The notes below the pieces were generated by a model. The model was not told the origin of the DNA. It did not search any database and saw nothing but the letters and a program-made list of their open reading frames with translations. A stretch of DNA of 64,000 nt from Tyzzerella sp963558545 (GTDB taxonomy: Bacteria > Bacillota > Clostridia > Lachnospirales > CAG-274): contig NZ_CAUWHO010000006.1 of the NCBI RefSeq assembly GCF_963558545.1, forward strand, positions 1 to 64,000. Reading direction: 5' to 3'. Each line of letters starts with the position of its first letter. The first letter of the stretch is position 1. The position numbers were made by a program, and so were the translations under genes. This document shows positions 45,552 through 55,025 of the stretch, piece by piece.

Positions 45552-45624
45552 GGGTCACTAGCTCAGTTGGTAGAGCACTGGACTTTTAATCCAGGTGTCC
45601 CGGGTTCGAACCCCGGGTGACTCA
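45552..45624 (+). tRNA. tRNA-Lys (TTT)
   Basis: The 73-base gene has acceptor arms GGGTCAC and GTGACTC (one G-T pair), D-arm GCTCAGTTGGTAGAGC, anticodon loop CTTTTAA giving TTT, and T-arm CGGGTTCGAACCCCG. The discriminator is A and no CCA is encoded. It lies 7 bp after tRNA-Phe and is co-transcribed. Confidence 0.97.
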
Positions 45625-45638
45625 TTTTAAAAAGGGGT

Positions 45639-45665
45639 GTACGCATATTAGCGTATGCTTTTTTT
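45639..45665 (+). terminator. Intrinsic terminator of the tRNA operon
   Basis: GCATA (45643-45647) pairs with TATGC (45654-45658), followed by seven T residues. An alternative TACGC/GCGTA pairing overlaps it. Confidence 0.8.
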
Positions 45666-45825
45666 GTATATAAATTAATTTTTATAAAATAGATTTTTAT
45701 TATATAGATATATTTTTTACTTTATGTTAAAATTATCTATATTGGCTATAATTATAATAGAAATACGTTTTAATTTATATAGATTTATATCATAAATAGC
45801 TAAAAATTTTAAAAAGGAGAATTAT

Positions 45826-48465
45826 ATGGAAAAATTAATGCTTATTGACGGCCACAGTATAATGAATAGAGCTTTTTATGCAATACCCATTTTAACTAAC
45901 AAAGATGGACAGTATACAAATGCCATATACGGCTTTTTAAATATTTTATTTAAGCTTATAGAAGAAGAACAACCTACATATATAGGGGTTAGCTTTGATT
46001 TACCTAAACCTACATTTAGACATTTAAAATATAGCCACTACAAAGGAAACAGAAAAAAAACTCCAGATGAGCTAAAAAGCCAAATACCTTTAATAAAAGA
46101 AGTATTAAAAACTATGAATATTATTATATATGAAAAAGAAGGATATGAGGCAGACGATGTTTTAGCTACTATTGCTAAAAAGGCAGAAAATATAGGTATA
46201 AATCCTATTATTGTAAGTGGCGATAGAGATTTACTACAAGTAGCTACGGACAATATAAAAATAAAAATTCCTAAAACAAAAGCAGGTAAAACAGAAATAG
46301 AAGACTATTTTGCAAAAGATGTTATGGAAAAATATAGCGTTACGCCAAAAGAATTTATAGAAGTGAAAGCTCTTATGGGGGACACATCAGACAATGTGCC
46401 AGGAGTACCATCTATTGGCGAAAAAACGGCTATAAAAATTATTAATGAATATAAAACAGTGGAAAATGCTATAGAAAATGCTTGTAATATTAAGCCTAAA
46501 AAGGCAGGGGAAAATATTTTAGAATATAAAGACCAAGCATTGCTTAGCAAATATTTAGTTACAATAGATACTAACGTTCCTATAGATTTTTTAAACGAAA
46601 AAACAGAAAACATATTTAATGAGGAATTCTTTTTACAATGTAAAAAATATGAATTAAAAACTATATTATCAAAATTTAAAGAACCTACAAATACAGAAGA
46701 AACATTAGATTTTAAGCTTATAGAAAATATAGAAGATGCAAAAGCATACTTTAATAATCTTAAAAAAGATGAAGAAATAGCTTATAAAATAGTATATGAT
46801 GATAATATACTTGTAGGGATAGGGTTTACAACAAAAAATGATGTAGGAACTTTTATAAAAGTTGGAGATAATATATCACAAGATGAAATATTAAATATAT
46901 ATAAACCTTTTTTTGAAGAAGATTATAAAAAAATAACAATAGATGCAAAAGCAGATATTATATTTTTAAATAAAAATAATATAAAATTAAATAATTTAAT
47001 ATTTGATGTTATGATAGGAGCATATATTTTAAATCCTACAAAAGATAAATATGAATACAATAACATTGCAGAAGAAATATTAGACATAAGCTATGAGGAT
47101 AAAGACGAGATATTAGGTACTAAAAAATCTAAAAAATTTATTTATGATATAGAAAAAGAAACCTGGTTTAAATATTGTGTAAGGCAAAGCTATGTAGCAT
47201 ACAATTCTAAGGATATTATAAGTAAAAATATAGAAGAAAACAACCAACAAGAGCTTTTTTACAATATAGAAATGCCTCTTATAGAAGTTTTAGCTAGTAT
47301 GGAAATTTATGGTATAAAAGTAAGTAAGGAGGAGCTTATAGAATATCAACAGGCTCTTGACAAAGAAATAGAACAACTAACAAAGGAAATACATTGGATA
47401 GCAGGAGAAGAATTTAACATAAATTCATCTAAGCAACTAGGAGATATACTATTTGAAAAGCTTAGCCTTAAAGGAAGCAAAAAAACAACAAGAGGTTGGT
47501 CTACATCGGCAGATGTTTTAGAAAAATTATATGACCAACACGAAATAATACCTAAAATATTAGTGTATAGAACATATGCTAAGCTTAAAAGCACTTATGC
47601 AGATGGATTATTAAATGTTTTAGATGAAAAAACAAGCAGAATATACTCTAGCTTTAACCAAACAGCAACAGCCACAGGTAGAATAAGCAGTACAGAACCA
47701 AACTTGCAAAATATACCTATAAAAATAGAGCTTGGACATAAAGTTAGAAAAGTGTTTAAGCCAGAAAAAGACTATATTTTTATAGATGCTGATTATTCCC
47801 AAATAGAGCTTAGAGTGCTTGCCCATTTATCTAAGGACGAACACCTTATACAAGCATTTAATGAAGGGCAAGATATACACAAGACAACAGCTGCTAAAGT
47901 TTTTAAAAAGCCTTTAGAAGATGTAACAAGTTTTGAAAGAAGTGCTGCTAAAGCTATAAATTTTGGACTTATATATGGAAAGCAAGCCTTTTCTTTAGCA
48001 CAAGATTTAGGCATAACAAAGGCTAAAGCAGAAGAATATATAAACGATTATTTTGACAAATATCCTAAAATAAAAGAATTTTTAGATAGCATTGTAGAAA
48101 GTACAAAAGAAACAGGGTATACAAAAACAATGTTTAATAGAATGAGATATGTGCCAGAAATAAATTCTTCTAATTTTATGCAAAGAGGTGTAGGACAAAG
48201 AATAGCTATGAATACTCCTATACAAGGCACAGCAGCAGATATTATAAAAATAGCTATGGTAAAAGTGTATAAACGTATAAAAAAAGAAAATTTAAAATCT
48301 AGGTTAATTTTGCAAGTACACGATGAGCTTTTAATAGAAGCCTACAAAGATGAAAAGGATACTATAAGACAAATATTAAAAGATGAAATGGAAAATGCCA
48401 TAAAATTTTCTGTAAAGCTTCTTATAGATATAAACGAAGGTGAAAACTGGTATGATACAAAATAA
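45826..48465 (+). CDS. polA: DNA polymerase I
   Basis: PolA removes RNA primers and fills gaps. The 879-residue protein has an N-terminal 5'-nuclease domain (about 1-290; LIDGHSIMNRAFYA, YEADDVLATIA, GDTSDNVPGV). A central 3'-5' exonuclease-like domain (about 300-465) follows. The C-terminal polymerase has DADYSQIELRVLAHLS, RSAAKAINFGLIYG and LQVHDELLIE. The central domain lacks the acidic DxE pair (reads AYKIVYDD), so proofreading is probably lost, as in Bacillus and relatives. AAGGAG precedes the ATG. Confidence 0.96.
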   Translation: MEKLMLIDGHSIMNRAFYAIPILTNKDGQYTNAIYGFLNILFKLIEEEQPTYIGVSFDLPKPTFRHLKYSHYKGNRKKTPDELKSQIPLIKEVLKTMNIIIYEKEGYEADDVLATIAKKAENIGINPIIVSGDRDLLQVATDNIKIKIPKTKAGKTEIEDYFAKDVMEKYSVTPKEFIEVKALMGDTSDNVPGVPSIGEKTAIKIINEYKTVENAIENACNIKPKKAGENILEYKDQALLSKYLVTIDTNVPIDFLNEKTENIFNEEFFLQCKKYELKTILSKFKEPTNTEETLDFKLIENIEDAKAYFNNLKKDEEIAYKIVYDDNILVGIGFTTKNDVGTFIKVGDNISQDEILNIYKPFFEEDYKKITIDAKADIIFLNKNNIKLNNLIFDVMIGAYILNPTKDKYEYNNIAEEILDISYEDKDEILGTKKSKKFIYDIEKETWFKYCVRQSYVAYNSKDIISKNIEENNQQELFYNIEMPLIEVLASMEIYGIKVSKEELIEYQQALDKEIEQLTKEIHWIAGEEFNINSSKQLGDILFEKLSLKGSKKTTRGWSTSADVLEKLYDQHEIIPKILVYRTYAKLKSTYADGLLNVLDEKTSRIYSSFNQTATATGRISSTEPNLQNIPIKIELGHKVRKVFKPEKDYIFIDADYSQIELRVLAHLSKDEHLIQAFNEGQDIHKTTAAKVFKKPLEDVTSFERSAAKAINFGLIYGKQAFSLAQDLGITKAKAEEYINDYFDKYPKIKEFLDSIVESTKETGYTKTMFNRMRYVPEINSSNFMQRGVGQRIAMNTPIQGTAADIIKIAMVKVYKRIKKENLKSRLILQVHDELLIEAYKDEKDTIRQILKDEMENAIKFSVKLLIDINEGENWYDTK

Positions 48466-49057
48466 AGCTATTGTAATAGGGCTAACAGGAGGAACAGGCT
48501 GTGGTAAGTCCACAGTTTGTTCTATATTAAAAACATATAATACTTATATTATAGATGCAGATAAAATAGCGCATAGTATTATAAAAAAAGGAAATAATGC
48601 TTATTTTGAGCTAATAAATTATTTTGGAAAAGATATTTTAAATAGTGAAAATGAAATAGATAGAAAAAAATTAGGAAAAATAGTATTTAGTGATAAAGAA
48701 AAATTATTTTATTTAAATAATATAACGCATAAATACATAATAAGAGAAATAAAAGATAGTATAAATATGGCAAAAGATAAACAAGAATATAACTATATAG
48801 TTATAGATGCTCCACTTTTGATAGAAACTAACCTACATAAAATAGTAGATGAAGTATGGATAGTACATTGCTCTTTACATACTAGGCTTAAAAGGCTTGT
48901 TAAAAGAGATAATTTATCGGAAGAAATATTGATAAAAAGAATAAATAGCCAGACACCTTTTGAACAAAATAAAAAATATGCTAATTTTATTATATTTAAT
49001 GAAGACGGAGCAAATCTTGAAGAAATAATAAAACAAAGATTAAAAAGGAAAGTTTGA
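48452..49057 (+). CDS. coaE: Dephospho-CoA kinase
   Basis: CoaE phosphorylates dephospho-CoA in the last step of coenzyme A synthesis. The 201-residue protein has P-loop GGTGCGKST at 13-21, DADKIAHS near 40 and VIDAPLLIET near 123. I chose ATG 48452, eight bases after AAGGTGA; a GTG at 48440 would leave too little room for that site. It overlaps the polA 3' end by 14 bp. The usual mutM gene between polA and coaE is absent. Confidence 0.95.
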   Translation: MIQNKAIVIGLTGGTGCGKSTVCSILKTYNTYIIDADKIAHSIIKKGNNAYFELINYFGKDILNSENEIDRKKLGKIVFSDKEKLFYLNNITHKYIIREIKDSINMAKDKQEYNYIVIDAPLLIETNLHKIVDEVWIVHCSLHTRLKRLVKRDNLSEEILIKRINSQTPFEQNKKYANFIIFNEDGANLEEIIKQRLKRKV

Positions 49058-49059
49058 TA

Positions 49060-49626
49060 ATGTTTTATATCTTAAATGGGAAGAAAATAATAAAAATTTT
49101 TAAAATAATAATATTTTTTATTATATTAATACTGTTATTTATATGGTTTGTAAATTATATATTACCTGTAAAACATCAAAATATAATAGAAAAATATGCT
49201 AAAAAATATAGTATAGAAAAAGAGCTAGTTTTTGCAGTTATAAATGCAGAAAGTAGATTTAATAAAGAGGCTATATCTAATAAAGGGGCAATAGGGCTTA
49301 TGCAAATAATGCCAGAAACAGGAGAGTGGCTTGCAAAAAAGATAAAAATAGAAAATTTTTCTAAAGAAATGCTATATGATGAAGAAATTAATATAAATCT
49401 TGGTTGCTATTATTTAAAAGAACTAATAAATAAATTTGAAGATGAAACATTGGCACTTTGTGCTTATAATGCAGGAAGTACTAATGTTTATAGATGGCTT
49501 AACGATGATAAATATTCTAAAGATGGATATATACACACAATACCTTTTAAAGAAACAGATAAATATATAAAGAAAATAAAAATATTTAAAAAAGGTTATA
49601 GCATATTATTAAAATATTGGTTTTAA
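49060..49626 (+). CDS. Membrane-anchored lytic transglycosylase (SLT family)
   Basis: This 188-residue protein has one N-terminal helix (about 11-35) and an SLT domain (about 43-175). It shows FAVINAESRFN with the catalytic glutamate at residue 64, GAIGLMQIMPETG and LALCAYNAG. It cuts peptidoglycan glycan strands outside the cell. A TTG at 49054 overlaps the coaE stop and would add two residues; ATG 49060, ten bases after AAAGG, is preferred weakly. The gene order polA-coaE-slt is known in clostridia. Confidence 0.92.
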   Translation: MFYILNGKKIIKIFKIIIFFIILILLFIWFVNYILPVKHQNIIEKYAKKYSIEKELVFAVINAESRFNKEAISNKGAIGLMQIMPETGEWLAKKIKIENFSKEMLYDEEININLGCYYLKELINKFEDETLALCAYNAGSTNVYRWLNDDKYSKDGYIHTIPFKETDKYIKKIKIFKKGYSILLKYWF

Positions 49627-49648
49627 GATAAAATACTTTGGAGGAAAT

Positions 49649-51292
49649 ATGAAAATATATAAATTGTTTTTTGTTATTTTTGTTTTTATTGTTTTAGCTG
49701 GTTGTAAAGACAATGTTATAACAGAAACAACTGTTACACAATTTGATAATACAATAGACAACAAAACAGATGATACAATAAATTCTATTAAAGAAACAAC
49801 ACCAGAAGCAACAAGTGAAGAAAATAATATACAGCCAAAACAAGAAATACCAGTAGAAGGTGGACAATTAGTACTTTCTATGCGTATGCCAAAAACATTA
49901 AACCCTCTAGTAAATGAAGATGTAACAATAGATAATATATTAAAGCTTATTTTTGAACCATTATTTAGCATAGATAGTGATACATTAAAGCCTGTACCTA
50001 ACATAGCTAGCTCTTATTCTATGTCTGAAGATGGTAAAACAGTTTATATAGATATTAGAAATGATATATACTGGCACGATGGAAAACAGTTAACAGCTAA
50101 AGATGTTATATTTTCTTTAGATGTTATAAAATCTATACCAAATTCTTTATATAAAAGTGCATTAGATAATGTAGCATCATATAGTAACAAAGGAAATCAA
50201 GTTATCATAAACTATACAGAGCCTTATAGCTTTTATAGGTATAATTTGTGCTTTCCTATTATACCTATCCATTATTATAAAAATAATTTAGATATAGAAA
50301 ATAGTAGAAGCCTAAAACCCATAGGAAGTGGAAGTTTTAAATATTCTAGTTATAGGCTGGCAAATGAGCTTATATTAGAAAAAACAACATCTTTTAAAGG
50401 AACACCTTATATTAATACTATAAAAATAATAATAACACCAGATAGACAAACAGATTTATATGCTTTTGAAAAAAACATAATAAATAGTTTGAATATAGAT
50501 TTTTCTAGCTGGGGGAATTTAAATTATAAAAGAGAAAAAATAAGCACTAATATAATTAGTAATAACTTTGAATATTTAGGTTTTAATTTTGACAAACAAA
50601 TATTTAAAAATATAGATATTAGAAAAGCTATAGCTTATATTATACCTAAAGATGAAATAATAAAAAATATATATTTAGATAATGGAGTAAAATCTTTGGC
50701 ACCTATAAACTCTACTACATTTTTAGCTTATAAAGATATAGAAACATATGAATATAGTGTACCAAAAGCTATAGAGGCTCTAGGCAAAGCAAATATTACA
50801 AAAGATATGGCTAATTTTAGTATATTAGTTAATGTAGAAAATAAAGAAAGAGTAGAATCTGCAGAGCTTATACAAAAAAGGTTATCACAAATAGGTATAA
50901 ATGTTAATATTGTAAAAAAACCTTTTGAAGAATATAAAAAAGATTTAGAGCAAGGTAATTTTGATATGTTTTTAGCTGGTATAGATTTTGGCATAGTGCC
51001 AAATTTAAAAAGCTTTTTAATGTCTTCGGGAACAGGTGAAGGTGGCATTAATTACCAAAACTTTAAAGATGCTAGAATGGACTTTTTAGTTGGAAATATA
51101 TATACAGCTACATCTGAAGAGGCCTTTATTAAAGCTACTATAGATATGCAACAGTATTTTGCAGAGCAATTACCAGTTGTAGGGATATTTTTTAAGGACG
51201 AAATACTTCTTACAGATTATACAGTAAAAGGTGATAAAAAGCCTAATATTTATAACCAATTTAACAATATAGAAAAGTGGTATATAGAATAG
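49649..51292 (+). CDS. Extracellular solute-binding lipoprotein, family 5 (peptide type)
   Basis: The 547-residue protein has a lipoprotein signal with lipobox VLAGC (Cys19), a Thr/Asn-rich tether to about residue 65, then an SBP_bac_5 domain. That domain shows LNPLVNEDVTIDNILKLIFEPL and a DGKTVYIDIRNDIYWHDGK segment. This family delivers oligopeptides or nickel to ABC permeases. No permease or ATPase gene is nearby, so it is an orphan here. GGAGG precedes the ATG. Confidence 0.9.
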   Translation: MKIYKLFFVIFVFIVLAGCKDNVITETTVTQFDNTIDNKTDDTINSIKETTPEATSEENNIQPKQEIPVEGGQLVLSMRMPKTLNPLVNEDVTIDNILKLIFEPLFSIDSDTLKPVPNIASSYSMSEDGKTVYIDIRNDIYWHDGKQLTAKDVIFSLDVIKSIPNSLYKSALDNVASYSNKGNQVIINYTEPYSFYRYNLCFPIIPIHYYKNNLDIENSRSLKPIGSGSFKYSSYRLANELILEKTTSFKGTPYINTIKIIITPDRQTDLYAFEKNIINSLNIDFSSWGNLNYKREKISTNIISNNFEYLGFNFDKQIFKNIDIRKAIAYIIPKDEIIKNIYLDNGVKSLAPINSTTFLAYKDIETYEYSVPKAIEALGKANITKDMANFSILVNVENKERVESAELIQKRLSQIGINVNIVKKPFEEYKKDLEQGNFDMFLAGIDFGIVPNLKSFLMSSGTGEGGINYQNFKDARMDFLVGNIYTATSEEAFIKATIDMQQYFAEQLPVVGIFFKDEILLTDYTVKGDKKPNIYNQFNNIEKWYIE

Positions 51293-51302
51293 GAAGTGGA
51301 AA

Positions 51303-52199
51303 ATGATTAAAAAAAATTTTTTAACTGGAGAGTATGTTATTTATTCTTTAGATAGGGCAAATAGGCCACAAAGCATTAAAAAAAATACCCTAAAAACACC
51401 GATAGAAATATGTCCATTTTGTATAGAAAATGAACATATGACATCTAACCCTATATATACAAGCTTTAATAAGGAAATAAGGATAATAGATAATAAGTAC
51501 CCTATAATAGATATAAATAGAGAAAAATATGGAATACATTATGTATTAATTGATACAAAAGAACACCAAAAAAATATAGTAGATTATACAGATGAGCATA
51601 TGTACTATTTGATAAAATCTATGAAAGATATATTAAATATTTTAGAAAAAGATGAAAAGCTTGAATACGTGCAGATTTTTAAAAATAAAGGGGCAAATGC
51701 TGGTGCATCTCAATCACATTCTCATTGGCAAATTTTAGCATTATCTATGTTACCTAATAGACAAAAGTATATGCTAGATACACTAAAAGAATATGAAAAA
51801 GATAATGGAAGATGCTATTTTTGCAGTATGGACTACACAGATAATTTAGTGTGCGAAAATAATGAATTTTTGGCATTTTGTCCTGATGATAGCTTATATT
51901 GTTATGAGATAAATATTATACCCAAAAAGCATATTACTAATATTAAATATTTAGATGATTATATGCTAAATGAGCTAGGTAGTATACTAAAAAAATGCTT
52001 GATTAAGCTAAATTTAGTATATAATGATTTAGACTATAATATAAGCGTACAAAATGGCTTTAGAGCTAAATATGAATATCATTTTTTTATACAGATTATA
52101 CCTAGAATGGGGTATTTAGGTGGATTTGAATTTTCTACAGGTATGTTTGTAAATTCTGTTTTACCAAAAGATGCAGCAAAAAGATTAAGAAAAATATAG
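51303..52199 (+). CDS. GalT-like nucleotidyltransferase family protein
   Basis: The 298-residue protein has the two-domain HIT fold of galactose-1-phosphate uridylyltransferases. A zinc-type CPFC lies near 38, and the active-site segment GASQSHSHWQ near 135 stands where GalT has HPHxQ. A second CYFC lies near 172, with a second half ending in EYHFFIQIIPR. It resembles Firmicute DUF4921/DUF4931 proteins rather than true GalT, and no Leloir genes are near. Nucleotide-sugar or dinucleotide phosphorylase activity is possible but not shown. Confidence 0.8.
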   Translation: MIKKNFLTGEYVIYSLDRANRPQSIKKNTLKTPIEICPFCIENEHMTSNPIYTSFNKEIRIIDNKYPIIDINREKYGIHYVLIDTKEHQKNIVDYTDEHMYYLIKSMKDILNILEKDEKLEYVQIFKNKGANAGASQSHSHWQILALSMLPNRQKYMLDTLKEYEKDNGRCYFCSMDYTDNLVCENNEFLAFCPDDSLYCYEINIIPKKHITNIKYLDDYMLNELGSILKKCLIKLNLVYNDLDYNISVQNGFRAKYEYHFFIQIIPRMGYLGGFEFSTGMFVNSVLPKDAAKRLRKI

Positions 52200-52222
52200 T
52201 ATTATAGTTTTGGAGGGGTTTT

Positions 52223-53140
52223 ATGAAAACTAATCTTATGATTTTAAAAGGTGGAACGTCTTTAGAAAGAGAAATATCTTTAAAATCTTTTGAAAATGTT
52301 ATAAAAAATATTGATACACAAAAATATAATATTTTAGATATTGATGTAATAGATATAGATACACTTATAAAAGCTATAAAAGATTTTAACCCTCACATTG
52401 TTTTAAACCTTATGCACGGAGGTATAGGAGAAGATGGAACTATACAAGCACTTTTATCTATGCTAAATATAAAATATGTAGGGAGTAAAGCATTATCTAG
52501 TGGGATATGTATGGATAAAAATCTTTCCAAAACTATATTAAAAGCTAACGATATACCTATTATAGACTATGTGTATATAAAAAAAGATGAGAACCCTTAT
52601 TTATATAAAAATGAAATAGATGAGCTTATTTATCCTTTAATAGTTAAGCCTAATAAAGGTGGCTCTAGTATAGGGATAAAAATTGCTAAAAATATAGATG
52701 AAGTGTTTGAAGCTATAAACTATATAAAAAATTTAGATGATGATATTTTGATAGAAAAATTTATAGACGGAAAAGAAGCCATATGTAGTATTGTACAAAA
52801 TAAACAGGGGCTTAACATTATATCTATATTAGATATTAATACAGATAGTTATATATTTGACTATAGTGCAAAATATAACCAAGATACTAATATATATTTT
52901 TCTAAATTACCAAAATTTTTACAAACAATGATACAAGAAGTTGCTAAAAAATCTTTTAATATTTTAAAATGTGAGGGTTATGCCAATGTAGATTTTATTA
53001 TAAAAGATGACGATATATATGTTTTAGAGATAAATACAATACCAGGATTTACTGATAAAAGCTTATTGCCTAAAGGTATAACTTTATGTAATAACACATT
53101 AAAAGACTTTTTAAATGATATTATAGATTTTGCAAAATAG
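52223..53140 (+). CDS. ddl: D-alanine-D-alanine ligase
   Basis: Ddl makes the D-Ala-D-Ala end of the peptidoglycan precursor. The 305-residue ATP-grasp protein opens with LKGGTSLEREISLKS and has LMHGGIGEDGTIQALL near 72-87. SSGICMDK follows, then KPNKGGSSIGI in the ATP-binding region and VLEINTIPGFTDKSL at the C-terminal metal site. GGAGGGG precedes the ATG. The residue after SSG is the clostridial-type pattern; D-Ala-D-Lac specificity is not suggested. Confidence 0.95.
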   Translation: MKTNLMILKGGTSLEREISLKSFENVIKNIDTQKYNILDIDVIDIDTLIKAIKDFNPHIVLNLMHGGIGEDGTIQALLSMLNIKYVGSKALSSGICMDKNLSKTILKANDIPIIDYVYIKKDENPYLYKNEIDELIYPLIVKPNKGGSSIGIKIAKNIDEVFEAINYIKNLDDDILIEKFIDGKEAICSIVQNKQGLNIISILDINTDSYIFDYSAKYNQDTNIYFSKLPKFLQTMIQEVAKKSFNILKCEGYANVDFIIKDDDIYVLEINTIPGFTDKSLLPKGITLCNNTLKDFLNDIIDFAK

Positions 53141-53153
53141 ATAGGGTGATATT

Positions 53154-53537
53154 ATGAAACAGAAGATAATTATGATTTTAGCAATATTTTTATTTTTAGC
53201 ACTTTTTATAATGACAATATTTAATTCTCCAAGAAGAAATATAAATGTATCGACAAATGGTGGAAATAGAAATATTGTAACATTTGGTAAAAATAGTGGT
53301 GGAAATAAAAATATTAACAGTAATATTAAAAACAAAAATAAGGGTAAAAAAATTGATATTATAAAAAGCCAAAATGGAGACAATGGAAATGTAGAAGGTG
53401 AAGGCAACAACTATTATATGATTATAGCTATTATATGCTTATTATTGGCAACTTCTATAACTTTTATATTAGCAATATTTTTAATAGTATTTTTAATAAA
53501 TAGAAGAAAAAACAAGCATAAAATTGTTGAAACATAA
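53154..53537 (+). CDS. Small two-helix membrane protein
   Basis: The 127-residue protein has hydrophobic helices at about 4-22 and 90-114. Between them is an Asn/Gly/Lys-rich extracytoplasmic loop of about 65 residues, followed by a basic RRKNKHK tail. No family was recognised. GGTGAT precedes the ATG, 13 bp after ddl, so it is probably the last gene of that run. Low complexity limits certainty, but the ribosome site and two clear helices support it. Confidence 0.65.
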   Translation: MKQKIIMILAIFLFLALFIMTIFNSPRRNINVSTNGGNRNIVTFGKNSGGNKNINSNIKNKNKGKKIDIIKSQNGDNGNVEGEGNNYYMIIAIICLLLATSITFILAIFLIVFLINRRKNKHKIVET

Positions 53538-53546
53538 TATAATATA

Positions 53547-53575
53547 TTGACATAAAAAAATTTAAATGTTATTAT
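53547..53575 (+). promoter_or_regulatory. Sigma-A-type promoter of the lysine operon
   Basis: TTGACA (53547-53552) and TATTAT (53570-53575) are separated by 17 bases. The predicted start lies just before the riboswitch. Confidence 0.8.
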
Positions 53576-53584
53576 ATAAAAAAT

Positions 53585-53750
53585 GATAGAGGTGCGTTTT
53601 TTATCAGTAAGTATGTAGATGTATTTAGGGACAAAAGAAATATACTAAAAGGAAAAAATGCCGAAGGTTTAAAATACCTAAATGTTTTATGCCTGGTTGT
53701 ATTAGTTAAGAGCTATACGACTGTCGTCTTTTTGTTGACGGAGAGCTATC
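53585..53750 (+). ncRNA. Lysine riboswitch (L-box)
   Basis: The sequence carries the L-box conserved blocks in order: AGAGGTGCG (53588-53596), TGCCGAAGG (53659-53667), GCCTGGTTGT (53691-53700), CTGTCG with its partner GACGG (53721-53741), and AGCTATC closing helix P1 (GATAG 53585-53589 with CTATC 53746-53750). It precedes asd and dapA, two lysine-pathway genes. Lysine binding is expected to favour the terminator at 53808. Confidence 0.93.
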
Positions 53751-53807
53751 TGAAAGTTAGAACAATTGTATCCTTATTAGCCTTTTGGCTAGTTCTATAA
53801 AATTTTC

Positions 53808-53833
53808 AGACTGGCTTTTTAGTCAGTCTTTTA
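53808..53833 (+). terminator. Regulated terminator of the lysine riboswitch
   Basis: AGACTGGCT pairs with AGTCAGTCT, with one G-T pair, followed by TTTT. Upstream AGAAC/GTTCT and TAGCC/GGCTA pairs could take part in the alternative fold. Confidence 0.85.
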
Positions 53834-53843
53834 TTTATTAAAT

Positions 53844-53995
53844 ACAATTAAGATATGAGTTATATTTTATAGTAAAATACTTGTTTTATTAAAAACTTAT
53901 AGATATTTGTTGCTTTAATTTTTATCAATAAAATATTTAAAAATATCTATTTTTGTATTAAATATCCAAAAAGTTGAGAATTATGTTTTAGGAGA
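53844..53995 (+). repeat. Diverged copy of the AT-rich repeat
   Basis: It begins ACAATTAAGATATGAGTTAT, as in the array at position 1, and continues with related TTTATAGTAAAA and TTTTTGTATTAAAT segments. It fills the space between the riboswitch terminator and asd. Confidence 0.65.
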
Positions 53996-54003
53996 TAATA
54001 TTT

Positions 54004-55002
54004 ATGAAAAAAGTAAATTTAGCTGTTGTTGGTGTTACGGGTATGGTTGGAAGAACTTTTTTAAAAGTTTTAGAAGAAAAAAATTTGCCTATAAATAATT
54101 TCTATGTATTTGCTTCTAAAAGAAGTGCAGGTAGTAAAATAACTTTTAATGGTAAAGAATATGAAGTGGAGGAGCTTAAAGAAGATTCTTTTGATAGAGG
54201 GATAGATATAGCATTATTTTCTGCAGGAGGGGAAACAAGTAAAATATATTCTCCTATAGCAGCTAGTAAAGGTTGTATTGTAATAGATAATAGCTCTCAG
54301 TTTAGAATGGATAAAGATGTGCCTCTTGTTGTACCTGAGGTAAACCCAGAAGATATTTCCAAAAATAAAGGTATTATAGCAAACCCTAATTGTTCCACTA
54401 TACAGGCAGTTGTTGCATTAAAACCTTTACACGACAAATATAAAATAAAAAGGATAGTATATTCTACTTATCAGGCTGTTTCTGGTGCTGGTAGAGCAGG
54501 TATAATAGATTTGCAAAATGGCTTAAAAGGGGAAGAACCTAAAATGTTTTTACACCCTATTGCTAATAATTGTATACCACATATTGATAACTTTTTAGAT
54601 AATGGGTATACAAAAGAAGAAATGAAAATGATAAATGAAACTAGAAAAATATTACACGATGATAGCTTAAAAATTACAGCAACTACTGTTCGTGTTCCGG
54701 TAGAAAATTCTCATAGCGAATCTATAAATGTAGAATTTTATGAGCAATTTGATATTAACGAGCTAATAAAAGATTTAGAAAATATGAAAGGTGTTGTAGT
54801 TTTAAATGACTACACAAAAAATGAATATCCTTTAGCTACAATAGCTAATGGCACAGATGAAGTATACATAGGAAGAATAAGACGTGATGAAAGCCTAGAT
54901 AGTGGTATAAATATGTTTGTTGTTGCAGATAACATAAGAAAGGGTGCAGCAACTAATGCTGTTGAAATAGCAGAATATATTATAAAAAATAAAATGATTT
55001 AA
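54004..55002 (+). CDS. asd: Aspartate-semialdehyde dehydrogenase
   Basis: Asd reduces aspartyl phosphate to aspartate semialdehyde, the branch point to lysine, diaminopimelate, threonine and methionine. The 332-residue protein has the NADP motif VGVTGMVGRTFL near 9-20 and the catalytic cysteine in NPNCST (Cys130). The substrate-binding Arg/His region includes RIRRDESLDSG. AGGAGAT precedes the ATG. It is the first gene after the lysine riboswitch and should be repressed by lysine. Confidence 0.97.
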   Translation: MKKVNLAVVGVTGMVGRTFLKVLEEKNLPINNFYVFASKRSAGSKITFNGKEYEVEELKEDSFDRGIDIALFSAGGETSKIYSPIAASKGCIVIDNSSQFRMDKDVPLVVPEVNPEDISKNKGIIANPNCSTIQAVVALKPLHDKYKIKRIVYSTYQAVSGAGRAGIIDLQNGLKGEEPKMFLHPIANNCIPHIDNFLDNGYTKEEMKMINETRKILHDDSLKITATTVRVPVENSHSESINVEFYEQFDINELIKDLENMKGVVVLNDYTKNEYPLATIANGTDEVYIGRIRRDESLDSGINMFVVADNIRKGAATNAVEIAEYIIKNKMI

Positions 55003-55025
55003 AACCAATAAAAGAGGTGGAAAAA

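Noticed and set aside
48440..48451. GTG start of coaE twelve bases upstream
   Set aside because: The AAGGTGA site overlaps this GTG and is correctly spaced for ATG 48452.
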